The notes under the pieces are model-generated. The model had not been told where the DNA came from, did not search any database, and worked only from the letters and a program-made list of their open reading frames with translations. 64,000 nucleotides of DNA from the NCBI GenBank assembly GCA_016806645.1, contig JACSYO010000415.1, forward strand, positions 6,582,501 to 6,646,500, read 5' to 3'. The DNA is from Ophiodon elongatus. Taxonomy: Eukaryota > Chordata > Actinopteri > Perciformes > Hexagrammidae. The position numbers were made by a program, and so were the translations under genes. This document shows positions 45,614-57,666 of this stretch, one piece after another (positions within the stretch are counted from its first letter, which is position 1; each line of letters opens with the position of its first letter).

Positions 45614-47297
45614 AACATACATGTTCTGGATGTGTGTGCACATTCTTGCGTTTGTGTAGGTCCTACCCTAAAAGACCTGTCATGAGTGAGGCATTTTAGC
45701 CAAATCGGCCAAGATGAGAAGCTTTTCACAGCGAGCACAGCTGCCAGTGCTCGAGGTTAGGAGGGAGGTTAACAGTGGCAGTTTTAAATGTATTTTCTAC
45801 AACACTTTCTCAATTAAAGACCCTTTTTACACATAGCACTCTGCTAATAACATAATGGCAAGTAGAATGTCATTGAGTGGTGTAATGTACCTAAATCCTT
45901 CACTAGCATTTTTAATGCTTTCATAATTGGAGCCCACTTTGGAACATAGTGGCACACGGGAGGCAGTTGTGGGAAGGCAAAAAGAAATGATTTGTAAAGA
46001 TGTCCGCGCTGGAAATAATAACTAGCCTTGGTGCTAATGTAGGGCTCTTTGCAAAAGGGGAGAAAAAACAGGTTGCTAATTGAGTTTGCCTGAAAAAAAG
46101 CATTTAAAACTCATCATTTCATTTTACAGTCCTTTTTGTGGCACATTGTTTTTAGAAAGCGAAAGGGGAACACTAGCGGTGTTTCACATCCATTTGGAGG
46201 TTAATGGTCAAGTTTCTGCCTTTTAAATGTGGTAAAAACTACACTGAAAGGATTTACTTTAATTAATTGCAAAGTGTGATTCTTTTTTTCTCCAAATACT
46301 CATGAACTCTTGCCATTCAAAACTTACCTATGCAAGATAAATACTAGTTTTAGTCTTTTTTGCTCGCAATTGAGAGTAATATGATGAGTTTGCCAAAACA
46401 TTTTTACCTGTATTTAAAGTTATTTTGGAATAATCAACACATAATTCGAGGCTCAATGAGTTCTGAAACATAACCAATACAACTTTCTGTTTATACTTTT
46501 GCAACAGAAACATCTGACTTTTTCCTTCTCATTTCTTTCTCTTCTTTGTTTCCTCGAAGAAAGAAAAGGGTGTTTGGAGTGGACTGCCTCCGATTTGTGA
46601 GTCCATCCTGAGACTATACATTAGCTTCCACCACAATGACCCCTAGCCCTGTCTAAACACAGACCTTAATGACTCATGGTCGGTGCGCACGCTGCTTGGT
46701 TAGAGGGCTCCGCAGGCTGTGGCCGGGGCGAGGAGAGGACACTCGGCACCAGGATTGAGTGGACTCCACACAGACATTAGGGCCCTCGCTTCTGGGTTGT
46801 ATTGCATCAATGTCAATGGGCAAAAACATGTCCTCTATCTTCAAAACCACACCCTGAGGGAGGAGAAAAGCACCTGCGGACCCCTTATCTATCAAAAGAT
46901 AATGGCCAAAGTCAAATCAGTCTTTCTCTGAAAGCACTCAGCTGTTGCGCCACGGCAGGATGTGGCAAGTCGTACAAATTAGCCGAGACACCGTTACTCG
47001 TAGATAAGCTATTGTCCTCAAACAGCATTACATCCCTTTTAGCCTTCCCCGCTTTTTCCACTGGAAAAAAAATGGGAGGTCTCCTGCAAAAATATCCCCT
47101 CTATAAAATGAAACGAGGAGACGGGAGCTTCGGGGTGAGGGAGCAGGGAAATCATTTACAGTAGCGTGATGAAGTGTCCGTTTCTCCTGGCAACAAACAA
47201 CTTAACAGGTGCCTTAAGAGAAGGAGTTGTCCTATAATCGTAAAAGCTTTTTTGATCATTTAACCCGCACGCCCAATCAATCAGCAGAGGAAGCAGA

Positions 47298-47301
<4 letters not shown>
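45614..47301. other. Unique non-coding stretch
   Basis: AT-rich to 46600, then GC-balanced unique DNA at 46670-46880 that might be conserved. Overlapping forward frames at 46719-47164 have no signatures. Confidence 0.45.

Positions 47302-47334
<33 letters not shown>
47302..47334. repeat. (AC)16 microsatellite
   Basis: Pure array between CGCG and ACGTG. Confidence 0.97.
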
Positions 47335-47338
<4 letters not shown>

Positions 47339-47727
47339 CGAACGACACAGCACATGAGAAAGTGTGTTACACACAAAAGGTTAATCGCTCAGAGAGAAAC
47401 TGGGGAAGGTCGAAAAATAAGTGGAGAAGATGTATAGCAGGTACATTGGCAGCAAGGTTTCACAGTGACCAGAGCTCTATGTACAGTAATATATCCATAT
47501 ATGTTACTTCAGTGAGACTACGTGTATTATGAGGTATAAGTTCTCAAGTAACCCACTATATGTGCAAAATAAAGTATAAATACACTGCTATATTCATTTA
47601 AAACCAAAAGAAAATGTCCACCAGTATTTGAGTTGATCCCGCCACAGAACACTGCTTCTCTCCAGGGTCCGTGGGTGATTTGTGCTCACTCAAAGTAGCG
47701 CAGTGACACTTTCATTAAATACACATA
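47335..47727. other. Unique non-coding stretch
   Basis: No features seen. Confidence 0.5.
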
Positions 47728-47743
47728 GGAGGAGGAGGAGGAG
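47728..47743. repeat. Short (GGA)5 run
   Basis: Five GGA units directly upstream of the coding-like patch. Confidence 0.85.
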
Positions 47744-47754
47744 TCGTAGGAGTT

Positions 47755-48339
47755 TTGACAGATGAGCCTGATGGCCCTGAGAATGGCACAGAAACCTCAC
47801 CAGCTGGTAGTGGACCTGGCGCCAACTGCCCATCGAGGCTGGCAGCTTGCTTTAACATGCCAGTCGAGACCTGTGCGGGCTCAGCTCATGACCAGTATGA
47901 CGCCAGAGGGTATCAGCTGCCAAACCTTCACAGTCGGCTCTCAGATGGAGCAACTGAGGCATTAAATCTAATGAGAAGGAACTGAAAGTCATTCAATGGA
48001 CAGTTTTACGAGAACTAATATAAATGAGCAGTAAAGTAATTTGGCCGTTTGTACATTTTATTTATTTATTTTTTTTTTTTTTAAAGATGAAAATGAATCC
48101 AAAAAAAAAGATTGCCTTGTAAAGCCTGTAAATGTTGAAAATGTGGTAAATACTAATCAAATCCCTACAGCTCGAGTCAAAATGAATAGAATGACATCTC
48201 AGTTCATCAACAAGGAGAAAAATTCCACTTTGAGTGACTTCTCACTTCTCTGTGTCTTTTCTGAAGTGGACTGAAAGTTTCACCGACCCTTTCTCCACTC
48301 TCCTGTCTCTACAATAAACTATTTTTTATAAAAAAAAAA
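47755..48339 (+). other. Coding-like patch ending in AATAAA and an A run; possible retrocopy or terminal exon
   Basis: Two overlapping frames are open over about 200 bp. One (47755-47985) reads a hydrophilic D/E/G/S/P/N-rich peptide ending in LMRRN-stop. The other (47762-47965) uses vertebrate-like codons, many CTG, CAG and GTG. A TTTTGACAG acceptor-like string ends at 47760. Downstream DNA turns AT-rich like a 3' UTR, with AATAAA at 48313-48318 and A10 at 48330-48339, twelve bases later. That spacing resembles a copied mRNA tail. No protein family is recognised, and chance is possible. Confidence 0.25.
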
Positions 48340-49732
48340 GCATTTAACTATTCCTGCTAGAAATCCCTGTCTAGAGTAAATTCCATACACCTCCTGTAAC
48401 ACAGACTGCCTGTTGCATCATGGTGTGTCAAAACATTAGTGGGAGCTGAAAGATAAACCGTATGATTGCACGTTTGCTTGGTGGATTTGATGTCAGCGCA
48501 GCCTCTCCGCTGCAGTTTTGTGACATCAGTCAATCAATGATCAGTCGGTAAACTTGATTCATAGGACGTATCTTAAACATGCAAATTTTGTATCATGCTT
48601 TGGAGAGAATTATGGAAGTTCAGCACTCATGGCCAGAAAACAGAAAACAGGTGAATTTAAAAAAAAAATGTAATTTAAGGCCATTTTTGAAGAAGAAGCG
48701 AGACGGAAGCGACAGAGAGGACATCACTTGAGATGGCTTCGTTATTTGAGGCCAAGGTACAAAAGGTCCTAATCACCAGAAAATTATTTTTAATACACTG
48801 AAAGTGTTTGGTGGAGTGGTACTACGCCTGAAAGGTTTTTTCGTTTTTTTCTTTGTCGCCATAAACCAGCATGCTGAGAGAAAGGGGGCTAATTATCAAG
48901 TAAGAATATAGTCGGAATAAAACTGGATAATTCTTGCAACAGTTTCAATTAAGAGAGCAACATAGGTGATCGGGTTGTGATCAAAGAGAGTTGGGCTGAC
49001 CTATAATCCACCTTTCATCAGAGAAGAGTAGTAGATAAGTACAAAAATAAGAATTAATTAAAGCATTTAGTTGGCATTAGATTTTCATAATTGAATGACT
49101 TTTTAGATTTCAGAAAACAGAAAGGAGACATCTTCGACTTTTTAAGGAGCTGCAGACATCCTGCAAACAGACAGACTAACGCTGACACACGCTGGCAGAG
49201 ATTCCAACTGAACTCCAGCTACACATGGAAAAGACAGACAGATCAAGAATATCGAGGCGGGGGGGTGGGAGATGGAGAGCAGCAGAGAAAAACAGAGAGA
49301 CACAGAGAAAGAGAATGGGAGATCCAGAGACTTGTCAGTCATGGCAATGAACACTGACAAGCCAACTCTGTGGATAATGTTTCTGTCACTGAGCGCTCTA
49401 ATCACAGTGTTCTTAGTCAAAACCAATCCCCTCGTATCTGTACACTTGCAAAGTGCCGGGATGTTTATAGCAAACAGCTGAAAGAAGCGTACAAAGAGAG
49501 GGTGTCAAGGCACGCAGACCCACTCACATCTCTACCATTGTCACCCGCTGTGAGTAGCACATGGGGTAGAAAACGCCGGGGAAGAGGAGCAGAGAGACGG
49601 AGGAGAGGTAGCGAGTGTGCACCAAAGAGAATGGAGGAAAAGAAAAGAGAAAGATGGCAGTTTCAAAACACGCCCGGCCAGGTAGTGCCTGTCAGAACAC
49701 ATTGCCATCGTCTAATTGGGTCATTTTTGATA
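48340..49732. other. Unique non-coding stretch
   Basis: AT-rich to 49130, then purine-rich (49255-49330, 49560-49660). Frames there follow composition. Confidence 0.45.
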
Positions 49733-49767
49733 CCCCCCCCCCCATCCCCCCCAACTCCCTCCCCCCA
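49733..49767. repeat. C-rich tract
   Basis: C11 at 49733-49743, then C7 and C6 runs separated by short AT or AA spacers. The minus strand is quadruplex-capable. Confidence 0.85.
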
Positions 49768-52402
49768 CCGCACGGTGCCAGCGTATTGATGGGGAGGTGT
49801 CAGAGTGCCAAGAGCCTGCGAGGCCTCGCTGGCACCGAATCAAAGCAGGCACGAACGCTGCCCGCAGACAATCTGGCAAGCCCGAGCACACACAGGCGCA
49901 AGAACATCCAAAAACATGGCCCCACAGCTCCCGCCTGTACCACCGGGGCGTAATTGGTACATGGGCATTCCGGCGCGTTTTCAAAGGAGGGAACTTAATC
50001 CACATGTGTACTATGAAATTGGCTATTTTGTACCCGGCCCCCCTCCCTCTTCCTCCCTTGCGCTCTTTCTTGCCCTCCCCCAGTTTGCAACCCTACCAGC
50101 GATTTAGCACTCCGAATACGTCTTGTTTCTCTCACATCCACTCCGTCAACTATCAGCTGCCACTCTATCTCTCTCTCTCTCTCGGGAATCGCCCCGGGTT
50201 TGACCACGACGTCTCAGGCTGTGAAGGCGGACAAGGATGCCTAATCTTTACTCGGTGCTCAGCTTGACAAGATTTCTCTCGTTGGAGTTTGTTCGCGGTT
50301 GTGTTCGCGCCTGTGTGTGTGCGTGTGTTGGTATGTTTGTCTGTACTGTAAGCACGCGGATCTGGAGAGCCGAAAACAAATTTGATTTGTTCGTCATGTG
50401 CTTGCACATAAAGCTGGAGTTTGGGTTTTAAGGGCGTGGGTTGTGGATTGATGCTTACAGTTGGATGTGGGTGAGCCAAGACGAGCACATCCCACTCCTC
50501 TGCTTAGTCTAAGAATCTCTAAATCTAAATACTCCCAAACAGTAACATCCTCTCATGTGTGTCTCGTGTCTGTGCATTCCTACGTTAAAGAACACTGTCG
50601 CATCTCCTCTTCCTTTGTGTGGTGGAGTGTGCCTTCCAGCCAGCCTGGCACTGACTGGCACATGGAGTAAACCGACTCCAGCTGCTTTCTGACCGAGGGG
50701 AACTTGTTTAATTAACCGCGCTCTGGTTCCAATGAAAGGGTTGGTTTCGCCCCCAGCTGTTGACCAGTCTGTGGCACCCCGGAGGCCCTGATGGGGGACT
50801 GGCATATCACCCCTGGTCCGGTCCGATCCATGTTTCCAAGACAAAGATGGACTCTGCCTGTCATGCCAGGATGTATCACGCCTGAGCCCTCCTTCATAAA
50901 TTAAACATGAGATCTGGAGGAGTTCTTTTAAAAAAGGAAAAAGACCCAGAGGATGTTTCTCTGCTCAGATTCACCCACGCTGCTTTTCTTTCCTTTTTTT
51001 TCTCTCTATGACTCGGACTCACTCAGACATGGAAAAAAGGAAGAATGGGGCGAGGGTATAAACAGGTGCAGAGGTGAATTAGAAAACAGTGCCCTCAAAG
51101 ACTTTCTCAAGTGTGTGTTTGTGAGTACTTGTGTGTGGGCAACCCATGGTGGCCTGAAAGAGCACTTCAAAGAGCCTTCTGATGGTTGTCTGGCCGTTTC
51201 CATGTGCTTTTTGGGACTCACTCATATGTACGAAATGAGCTCAGCTTTTGAGCATTACTCATCCCGTGTTAAGACTATATCTTTGGTGCAGGTGGAGTGG
51301 TACATATAAAGTTTCACCTTGAAAATATGTGGGTCTTTTTTTGTATTTATTTTTTTCATCACATGTGCTGAAAGCAAAATGGTCTGACTGTCCAATAAAT
51401 ATCAGTATTCTCTATTATTACATTTGGAATACAAGTTGAACTCACAATTTAAAAGTATAATTGAACATGATTTTTAAAGTAGATCATTTCAACTGCTACT
51501 TTGCTATTAAAGCTATCTTATTATTAAACACACAGCACTGCAACATTGTGCATGCTAAAGATTGACCCTTGGGGGTAAATATATGCAGACGCGTGTAAAC
51601 ACCACTTCAACAACAGCGTCTCAATATCGTAACCATAACATAACCCAGCCCCCACCTTCCAGTCTTAGTACAGCCATGAATCACGGGACAGGTCGCCACT
51701 GAAGACATCAAGCACTGGCGTTTGTGTTTGCCTTTGTTTATCCTACATGTGTTGTGTAATCTTGGGCTGATTGAATTAAGACGCCAACACCGACATTGAA
51801 TTTTGGGTCGGCATGAGAAGGACCAAAAGGCCTAAAAAAACCTCACTTAAAAAAATGTCTCACTTATTTCAAACTAAAGGCTGCGTTGTTATTCCGCCAG
51901 TCCTGTGCATGTAATAATTTGTGAAATCAAATATGTAATTGTAGACTGTGATATTTTCTAATGAGTTTTCCTCATTATTTCCACTTAGTTCCGTGACTCC
52001 TAAGTGCTGAATCTCAACAGTGTTAATTGTTCTGTCAATGGCTTTCCACTCTGTTCCCACTCTCATCCTAAATAAATCAGGCTTTGCCAGACAAGTCGAA
52101 TGTCAAAGTGACATTCCGAGAGGTAACATCACCACCCAGACACTGTGGAAGTCTCTCTAAATCTAGAGAGAGCTGCCAAGAGAGCTAATTTCACCAGCGT
52201 CTGGATGACAAGTCATACAGTCACCAAGCACAATTGTCAACTTTACACCTTTACAAGTTGTCATGTGTCTTGTGTCCTGGATGCCACGATAATGCAGACT
52301 GGAAGGGTGTTGTGTCATCCCCTCAACAAATCATGTGTGAACACAGCAAACAGCCAAAGCATATTAACACCCAAGAGCAAATGGAAGCAATTGGTCTCTG
52401 TT
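49768..52402. other. Unique non-coding stretch
   Basis: GC-rich at 49790-49990, where all three forward frames are open (the longest forward frame, 49797-50267, is 156 codons). No domain, signal peptide or splice arrangement is recognised. AT-rich from 51310 to 51560. No transposon found. Confidence 0.45.
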
Positions 52403-52433
52403 CATATGCATATATATGTATATATATATATAT
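52403..52433. repeat. (TA)n-type microsatellite
   Basis: Alternating purine-pyrimidine AT-rich array with GC and GT steps (CATATGCATATATATG). Confidence 0.93.
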
Positions 52434-53187
52434 GATTTTAGTTTTTCTTACATCTGCACAACTCCCACAAGAGCACTGTGATTTAAAAGATCTTTGAATC
52501 AAAGCTGGATTAGCTTTTTCTGCTCCACTCTATTGCCCAACTCATGCAGCCTCCAACCCTCACCCCCTATCCACCTCCCCTTGTCATTTTTTTTCCCCTG
52601 TGAGTCCAAGGCAGAGTCCACGGGAGCCCCATTTGCTGTGACATATGGCGAACAAGGCAGGCACTGCGAGCGAGCGGCCCTGTCTGGAGCTGTGACTTAG
52701 TATCGTCCCTCAGTGCCTCTGGCAGCACAGGGACAGAGGGATGAAGGGGATGGAGGAAGAGAGAGAGGAGGTAGAGAGACAGAGGAAGGGTGGGAGTTGG
52801 GGCAGAGAGGAGGGGGGAGGGAGGGGGATTCATGCAGGAGTTTTCGCCCTGGAGACACACTGGCAGTCCTAAGATTAGAGGGGTAATCAATCTCAGCGTG
52901 GAGCCGGCCAATCCCACCGCCCCACGGCCTGGCAACCTGGCCTCCTCAGGTGGGGGCAGGGCTGCGGGGAGCAAAGGAACACTGACAGGAAGGATGGAGA
53001 GGAGAGAGAGAGAGAGAGATGAGGGGAAAGAATATGCTTTATTAAGAGTCATTTGTCCTTTAACAAGCCTTGGTGCTGGACAGGTGATGAAGCATAGCAC
53101 CACAAACACATATGATTACTGTCATCGTTGTTTACTGGCTTAGCTGCCTCTGTCACCTCACCAGGGAAACCTTGTTTTGGGTGCTCC

Positions 53188-53189
<2 letters not shown>
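52434..53189. other. Non-coding stretch, purine-rich centre
   Basis: GGAGAGAGG-type DNA at 52738-52830 and GAGAGA at 53000-53020 produce a proline/serine/leucine-rich artefact frame of 180 codons on the minus strand. Nothing else. Confidence 0.5.

Positions 53190-53243
<54 letters not shown>
53190..53243. repeat. (AC)27 microsatellite
   Basis: 54 bp, uninterrupted. Confidence 0.98.
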
Positions 53244-53245
<2 letters not shown>

Positions 53246-54639
53246 AGCTGTACAGCAACTATCTTGGTCATAGTTAGACTGTGCTGATCCCACAGTCAGC
53301 ATCTGTATCAGTCCAATTCTAGTAAAAAAACAAACAAACACTGGAGCCGTTATAAGAAAAAAAATATAAAGTTCGGGAATAAGATACAAACTTTTGAAAA
53401 ATATCCACTTAAACATCATCTAATTTTTTCTATAGGAACACTTTAGAAAAAGAAATGCAATGAGAAGTAGCAACTTGTCACGCGTTAACGACAGTAGCCA
53501 CGGCAGCCGTCATTATGTCAGCTATGTTATTTCATGCTAAAGAAAAGGGGGAAAAGCACAACGACACACTGTCAAAGTGCAACATGAGTGTTTCAGGGAC
53601 GCAATCAGTGTCGGTTGGCTTTAACACCAAAGACTCCATAAAACACTTGCAGAAGTATCATGCAAAGGAATATGATTAGGTTTAACAAACAACAAAGGCC
53701 AAGAAGAAAAATGTGCTTTTTTTTTTTTTGTAACCTAAAAAAAGTCATTTTTGAACTTATTGTGGAGGACGACCAATCCCATTTTCATGGTTGAAAATTG
53801 AGGGCAAAATCTCCAGCTTAGCAACAAAAACTGAAACATGGAAAAAAACATCTGACACCACAGAATATAGACACAAGCACTGTTCCTAAACAGACTAATC
53901 AGTTTCCAATTTAGAATAAAAATAAATTATTAAAAAAATTTTGAAATAGAGTTTGGTTGAACAAAAATATTTCCTATGAATATTTATCGGCTCATGGATT
54001 GTCACATAGCATACATGACATAGCAAAATAAAAAAAAATATGAAGAAATGTATATTGAATTGGTATTGTAATCCGTACATACTCATACTTGATGTAGTAT
54101 GTGAAAACAGAAACACAGTATTGAGCAATAGTTAAATCACAAGTGTACCGGGGAGCTTCGGACAGAATCAGCCTGCAGTGAGCCATCACAGTTAGTTAGG
54201 TCAGGTGTGCTATATACTGAACAGATCAGTTATCATGTTATTTAATATATCATTATAGTATTTAATGTGTGATCAAGGAGAGGGGTGGCTTTTTCTGCCA
54301 GGGGTTTTAGCATAGGTCTGTATGGGATAGCTTCTAATAAGTCACAGAGGACTGTGGACTAGCTTGAATTACTTACAGTCACCTACTAATTACCATCAAT
54401 GTCTCCTTTATTCAATTACTGTCCTCAATACCAACTGAAAATATGATATGAACTAGAAAAAGAGATGAAATATAACGCAGTCAGGAGAAGAATGCTAAAG
54501 GTGAAAAAAGAGAAGAGAATAAAAAATAAAAAGGAAACATCCTCACGAGGCCTTTTACAGATAAATGAAATACTTAGACCCAACTCCCCAGTGGCCTATA
54601 CCATTTTATTTTATTTCTAGAGAAATAATTAGAGGGTTT
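53244..54639. other. Unique AT-rich stretch
   Basis: Long AT-rich unique DNA with A and T runs (T11 at 53718-53728). No repeat family, exon or RNA gene. Confidence 0.5.
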
Positions 54640-54860
54640 TTTTTTCTCTTGCAAAGTGTCTGTTTTTTGTCTTTAATCTTTAATCAGTGTGGAGCAGCTT
54701 TGTGCTAAGATGTAATATTCTGTGGTTATTCAGAGTTGCATTGCATTATGAGGATGCAAGCGTCATGTATCAACCAGTGTGAATGCCTCACCGCTGTAAA
54801 CCTCTTTATCAAACTAATGCACTTATGTATATATTTATATATATATGTAACAAAGCAGGT
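54640..54860. promoter_or_regulatory. CNE-like block
   Basis: Unique sequence with TTTAATCTTTAATCAG, TTGCATTGCATTATG and ATGCAAGCGTCATG, mixing TCF/homeodomain-like and POU-like strings, ending in a short TATATATA array (54829-54846). Confidence 0.3.
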
Positions 54861-55599
54861 AGTACTGAAGTAGGAAAGCTTCTTTTAATTGGGCCAAGAG
54901 GTCTGAACTGAGTCCCATCTGTGGTGTGGTAGGGACTTAATTATAAGCAAACATGGCTACCTATCGATACACCACAAAACCGCAGCGAGGAAGGGGGTTA
55001 AGAATAATCTTGACGCCCCGCGGGTCATCGCACACTGTAAACAACATGGATTTATCCAAAAACAAGACAAGAAGAACATAACAAGTTGTATGAAATCAAT
55101 ATGAGCCAAAGCAAGAATCAAAGCTGGAATAAGGGAAATCAGGCTAAATTGGACTTTTTGTTGTGCTTGGTCAAATATCGTGCAGCTAGAGATGAACCTC
55201 GGGAGAGAACGACAATAACAGAGTAATACTTAAGTCGAGATTGTGGGTCCATATCTAGACAAAGTCAATTCAGGTCTTTATGACCCTACACAGTGGACGA
55301 AGGCACATATTTGAGGCACACTCTCAGGTCCCTCTTATGAGCCCAAAAAGCCATTCTAAAGTGGAGATGGCCATGAGTGCTAAGCCAAGGGATTGAGGGA
55401 GAAACTCAATGTCTCAGTGCGTTGTTCGTCTCCAGTCCACAACATCTAGGGCTAGCTGCTTGGCTCATCTGTGATCTGCGCTTCGAGGCACTTGCATTAA
55501 TTGAGCTCGTAATTGAATAGTTGTCTTCATTAGTTCCAGTCCCCTGCTCGCGAGACTCGGCTACGGATTATTGGGGAAATGTTTGTGCTAACATCCTCT
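54861..55599. other. Unique non-coding stretch
   Basis: No repeat; several CpG-containing strings around 54980-55035. An adjoining part may belong to the conserved-looking block that follows. Confidence 0.4.
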
Positions 55600-55847
55600 T
55601 GGCAAGCTTATAGGAGGACGTTCTCGTCCTTCAGCGCTCACCGTTGAGTCGTTATGTCACTGATGAGAAACAACTGTCACTCATGGCTGACCGGTGACAC
55701 AATGTGTGTTCCCATGGCAACCGTGGCTTTCAGAGACACCGGCGAGATACAAAAACAGCCACGAGGAAGCGGCTTGTTGAATGGAAACAATCGACTAACG
55801 TCATTAATATTCTTGAGGAGATTCAGGCTGTAGTACAAAAGCTTTAC

Positions 55848-55894
55848 CTGCAGGAAGGCTCTTCCAGCAAACGCAATTGATCTCATCATCAAAT
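55848..55894 (-). other. 47-nt exon-like segment with strong splice sites
   Basis: On the minus strand a TTATTTTTCAG acceptor (intron side ending at 55895) and a CAG-GTAAAG donor bound 47 nt. Two frames are open, one reading LMMRSIAFAGRAFLQ. The donor is near-consensus. It lies about 250 bp downstream of an ATG-containing coding-like segment on the same strand. No protein family recognised. Confidence 0.3.
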
Positions 55895-56001
55895 CTGAAA
55901 AATAATTCACAAGACTTCAAGTTAATACTTCACATTTGTGATATGAATTCAACACGTTGTGCTCAGACAGCTTAGAGAGGCATGAAAAAATATCCAAATA
56001 C

Positions 56002-56022
56002 CTTGGAGGCACGGGCCAAGTT
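56002..56022 (-). other. 21-nt microexon-like segment
   Basis: On the minus strand TTTTCTCTCCAG precedes 21 nt, which end at AAG-GTATTT, a plausible donor. A length of 21 keeps frame, as neuronal microexons often do. It is very short, so the signals could be accidental. Confidence 0.18.
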
Positions 56023-56061
56023 CTGGAGAGAAAATTCCATCCCGTTTGATTGAGAAGGAGA

Positions 56062-56144
56062 AAAAAACCAGGTACACAAATAAACAGCATGCATAGAGAC
56101 AGGCCAGACATCAGCACTGTGATGTGCTTGGGGTCGTGCAGCAT
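56062..56144 (-). other. Coding-like start segment with Kozak ATG
   Basis: An ATG at 56144 on the minus strand has A at -3 (ACCATG). The next 26 codons read MLHDPKHITVLMSGLSLCML and continue with FICVPG, using vertebrate-preferred codons (CTG, CAC, GAC, CCC, AAG, ATC, GTG). The peptide has a short polar start and a hydrophobic segment of about 16 residues, like a signal or membrane anchor. The frame stays open to 55917. No good donor directly follows, and no family is recognised. Confidence 0.25.
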
Positions 56145-56800
56145 GGTAGAGAAGATAAAGGGAAATTAAAGGAAAGGTCCCTGACCCTCTCCGATAGCTC
56201 TAAATGCCTTGCAATTTTCCACAGGAGACGAAAATCCTCCTCCACAAATGAAGGGCTGCGTCTGACCTCTTCCAAGAGCGCAGGAAGTTTAAGAGAGGTT
56301 GACAAAAAAAAAAAAAGGAAAGACTCAAAGAGAGGCAAAATGGTAATTTGACTTGCAAACAGACATTTCTAACCCCTTTAAGGTGCATTTTAATAAATCT
56401 TCGGCAATTTGCATCTCCCGCGCCCAGCCAATTATTATGGCATGCGTCAGATTGAGGCAACATCTATAGAAAGTGTGACACTGTCAAACGGGCAAACAAA
56501 ATGAAGCCTAAAAAGCTGGCGTCACAGCAAGCAGGCCGAGCTCGCACGCAAAGACTTAAGGACAGTTGTTCCCTCATTAGAGCATCATTTGGCAATAATT
56601 ATCTTTAAGTGCTCTCAAACATCTTGGAGAGGTGAAACAAACTGTGCAGAGCTCCAAGAGAAATCATGACGGGTAGCTAGAAAGAGCTACAAAAGTGCTC
56701 GTCAGACATGCACTGCATTGGCTGTCGGAGCAAATCAACATCGCCATGGCGCCGGCACTGAATGACATATTAAACAAATTTAATCAAATTAAATTTAGGT

Positions 56801-57609
56801 GCAATTTCGGTAGGAGCGGGGCTGGTGATCAAGCCACACTTTAAATGTCTTCCACACTCTGCCACAGACACCTCACATATGTCTTACCTTGGAGCACAGA
56901 CACCTTTCTCCTCTCACCAAAACAGATTTGCCCATTTCCTGGTACCTAACAGCTTCACAAATAGGAAGTGACTCCGCCGCCCTGGAACAAACAATGCCCG
57001 AAAGCATCAAAAATGTATTTTATATGAATATTCAACACGGGAGCATAAGAACCTGAATACCTCATTTTCACCTTCCTTCCTTTCCACCATTGCAGCTTTT
57101 TCTTTAACTGCATAATTAATGTGTGAACAGCAACGTGTGAATTTGTTTGTGTGGCAAAATAAAGAATGGTGGGAATTTATAAAAAGAACACAGCTCCATT
57201 CCTTTAGAGGAACATTAGGGTAATCAGAGAAGTAGGAGGTGGATTTGTAAGCTGAACCAATGAACCATTGTAGCTGAAATTAAAGGATAGATATGTTTAA
57301 ATGTAATTCCTTATCCTTTATTAATTTATAATTGTAGAAAACTACAAACTTGCTTCTTCCTTCTCCGATTGGTTAGCATTAAGTAGCTGTGATTTTGTTC
57401 AATAATTCCCAATATTTTATATTTTATAAAAACCCATTTAGATGCATACAGTATATATATATATAATTTTTTCTTTCTTTCTTCCAAACAAGAGCTTTAC
57501 TTTTTATATTATTGGGGAAAATAAAGATAGAACCTGAATGTGTAGTAAATGCCCCCGTCCCTTATTTTGTCAGGCTCCGCACGTATAGTGTGACGTAGGC
57601 TCGGCAAGA
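56801..57609. other. Unique AT-rich stretch
   Basis: AT-rich with a TATATATATA string near 57452. No features. Confidence 0.5.
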
Positions 57610-57623
57610 CACACACGCACACA

Positions 57624-57655
<32 letters not shown>

Positions 57656-57666
57656 CACACACACAC
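57610..57666. repeat. (AC)n/(ACGC)n microsatellite
   Basis: AC units with five consecutive ACGC-type units near the middle, then pure AC. The CG steps favour Z-DNA. Confidence 0.97.

Larger units (their letters stand above)
55600..56800. promoter_or_regulatory. CNE-like block with an RFX X-box and octamer-like site
   Basis: GTTCCCATGGCAAC at 55708-55721 differs by one base from the canonical RFX X-box GTTGCCATGGCAAC, with the GGCAAC half-site intact. ATTTGCAT lies at 56406-56413 and CCAATTATTATGG at 56426-56438. The block is unique and balanced in composition, and looks conserved over about 1.2 kb. The minus-strand exon-like signals at 55848-56144 fall inside it. Confidence 0.45.

Noticed and set aside
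49797..50267. 156-codon forward frame with little low-complexity sequence
   Set aside because: All three forward frames are open in the GC-rich part, no domain is recognisable, and there are no splice sites in a sensible place. A conserved non-coding block explains it as well.
52567..53109. 180-codon minus-strand frame
   Set aside because: Leu/Ser/Pro-rich reading of purine-rich plus-strand DNA.
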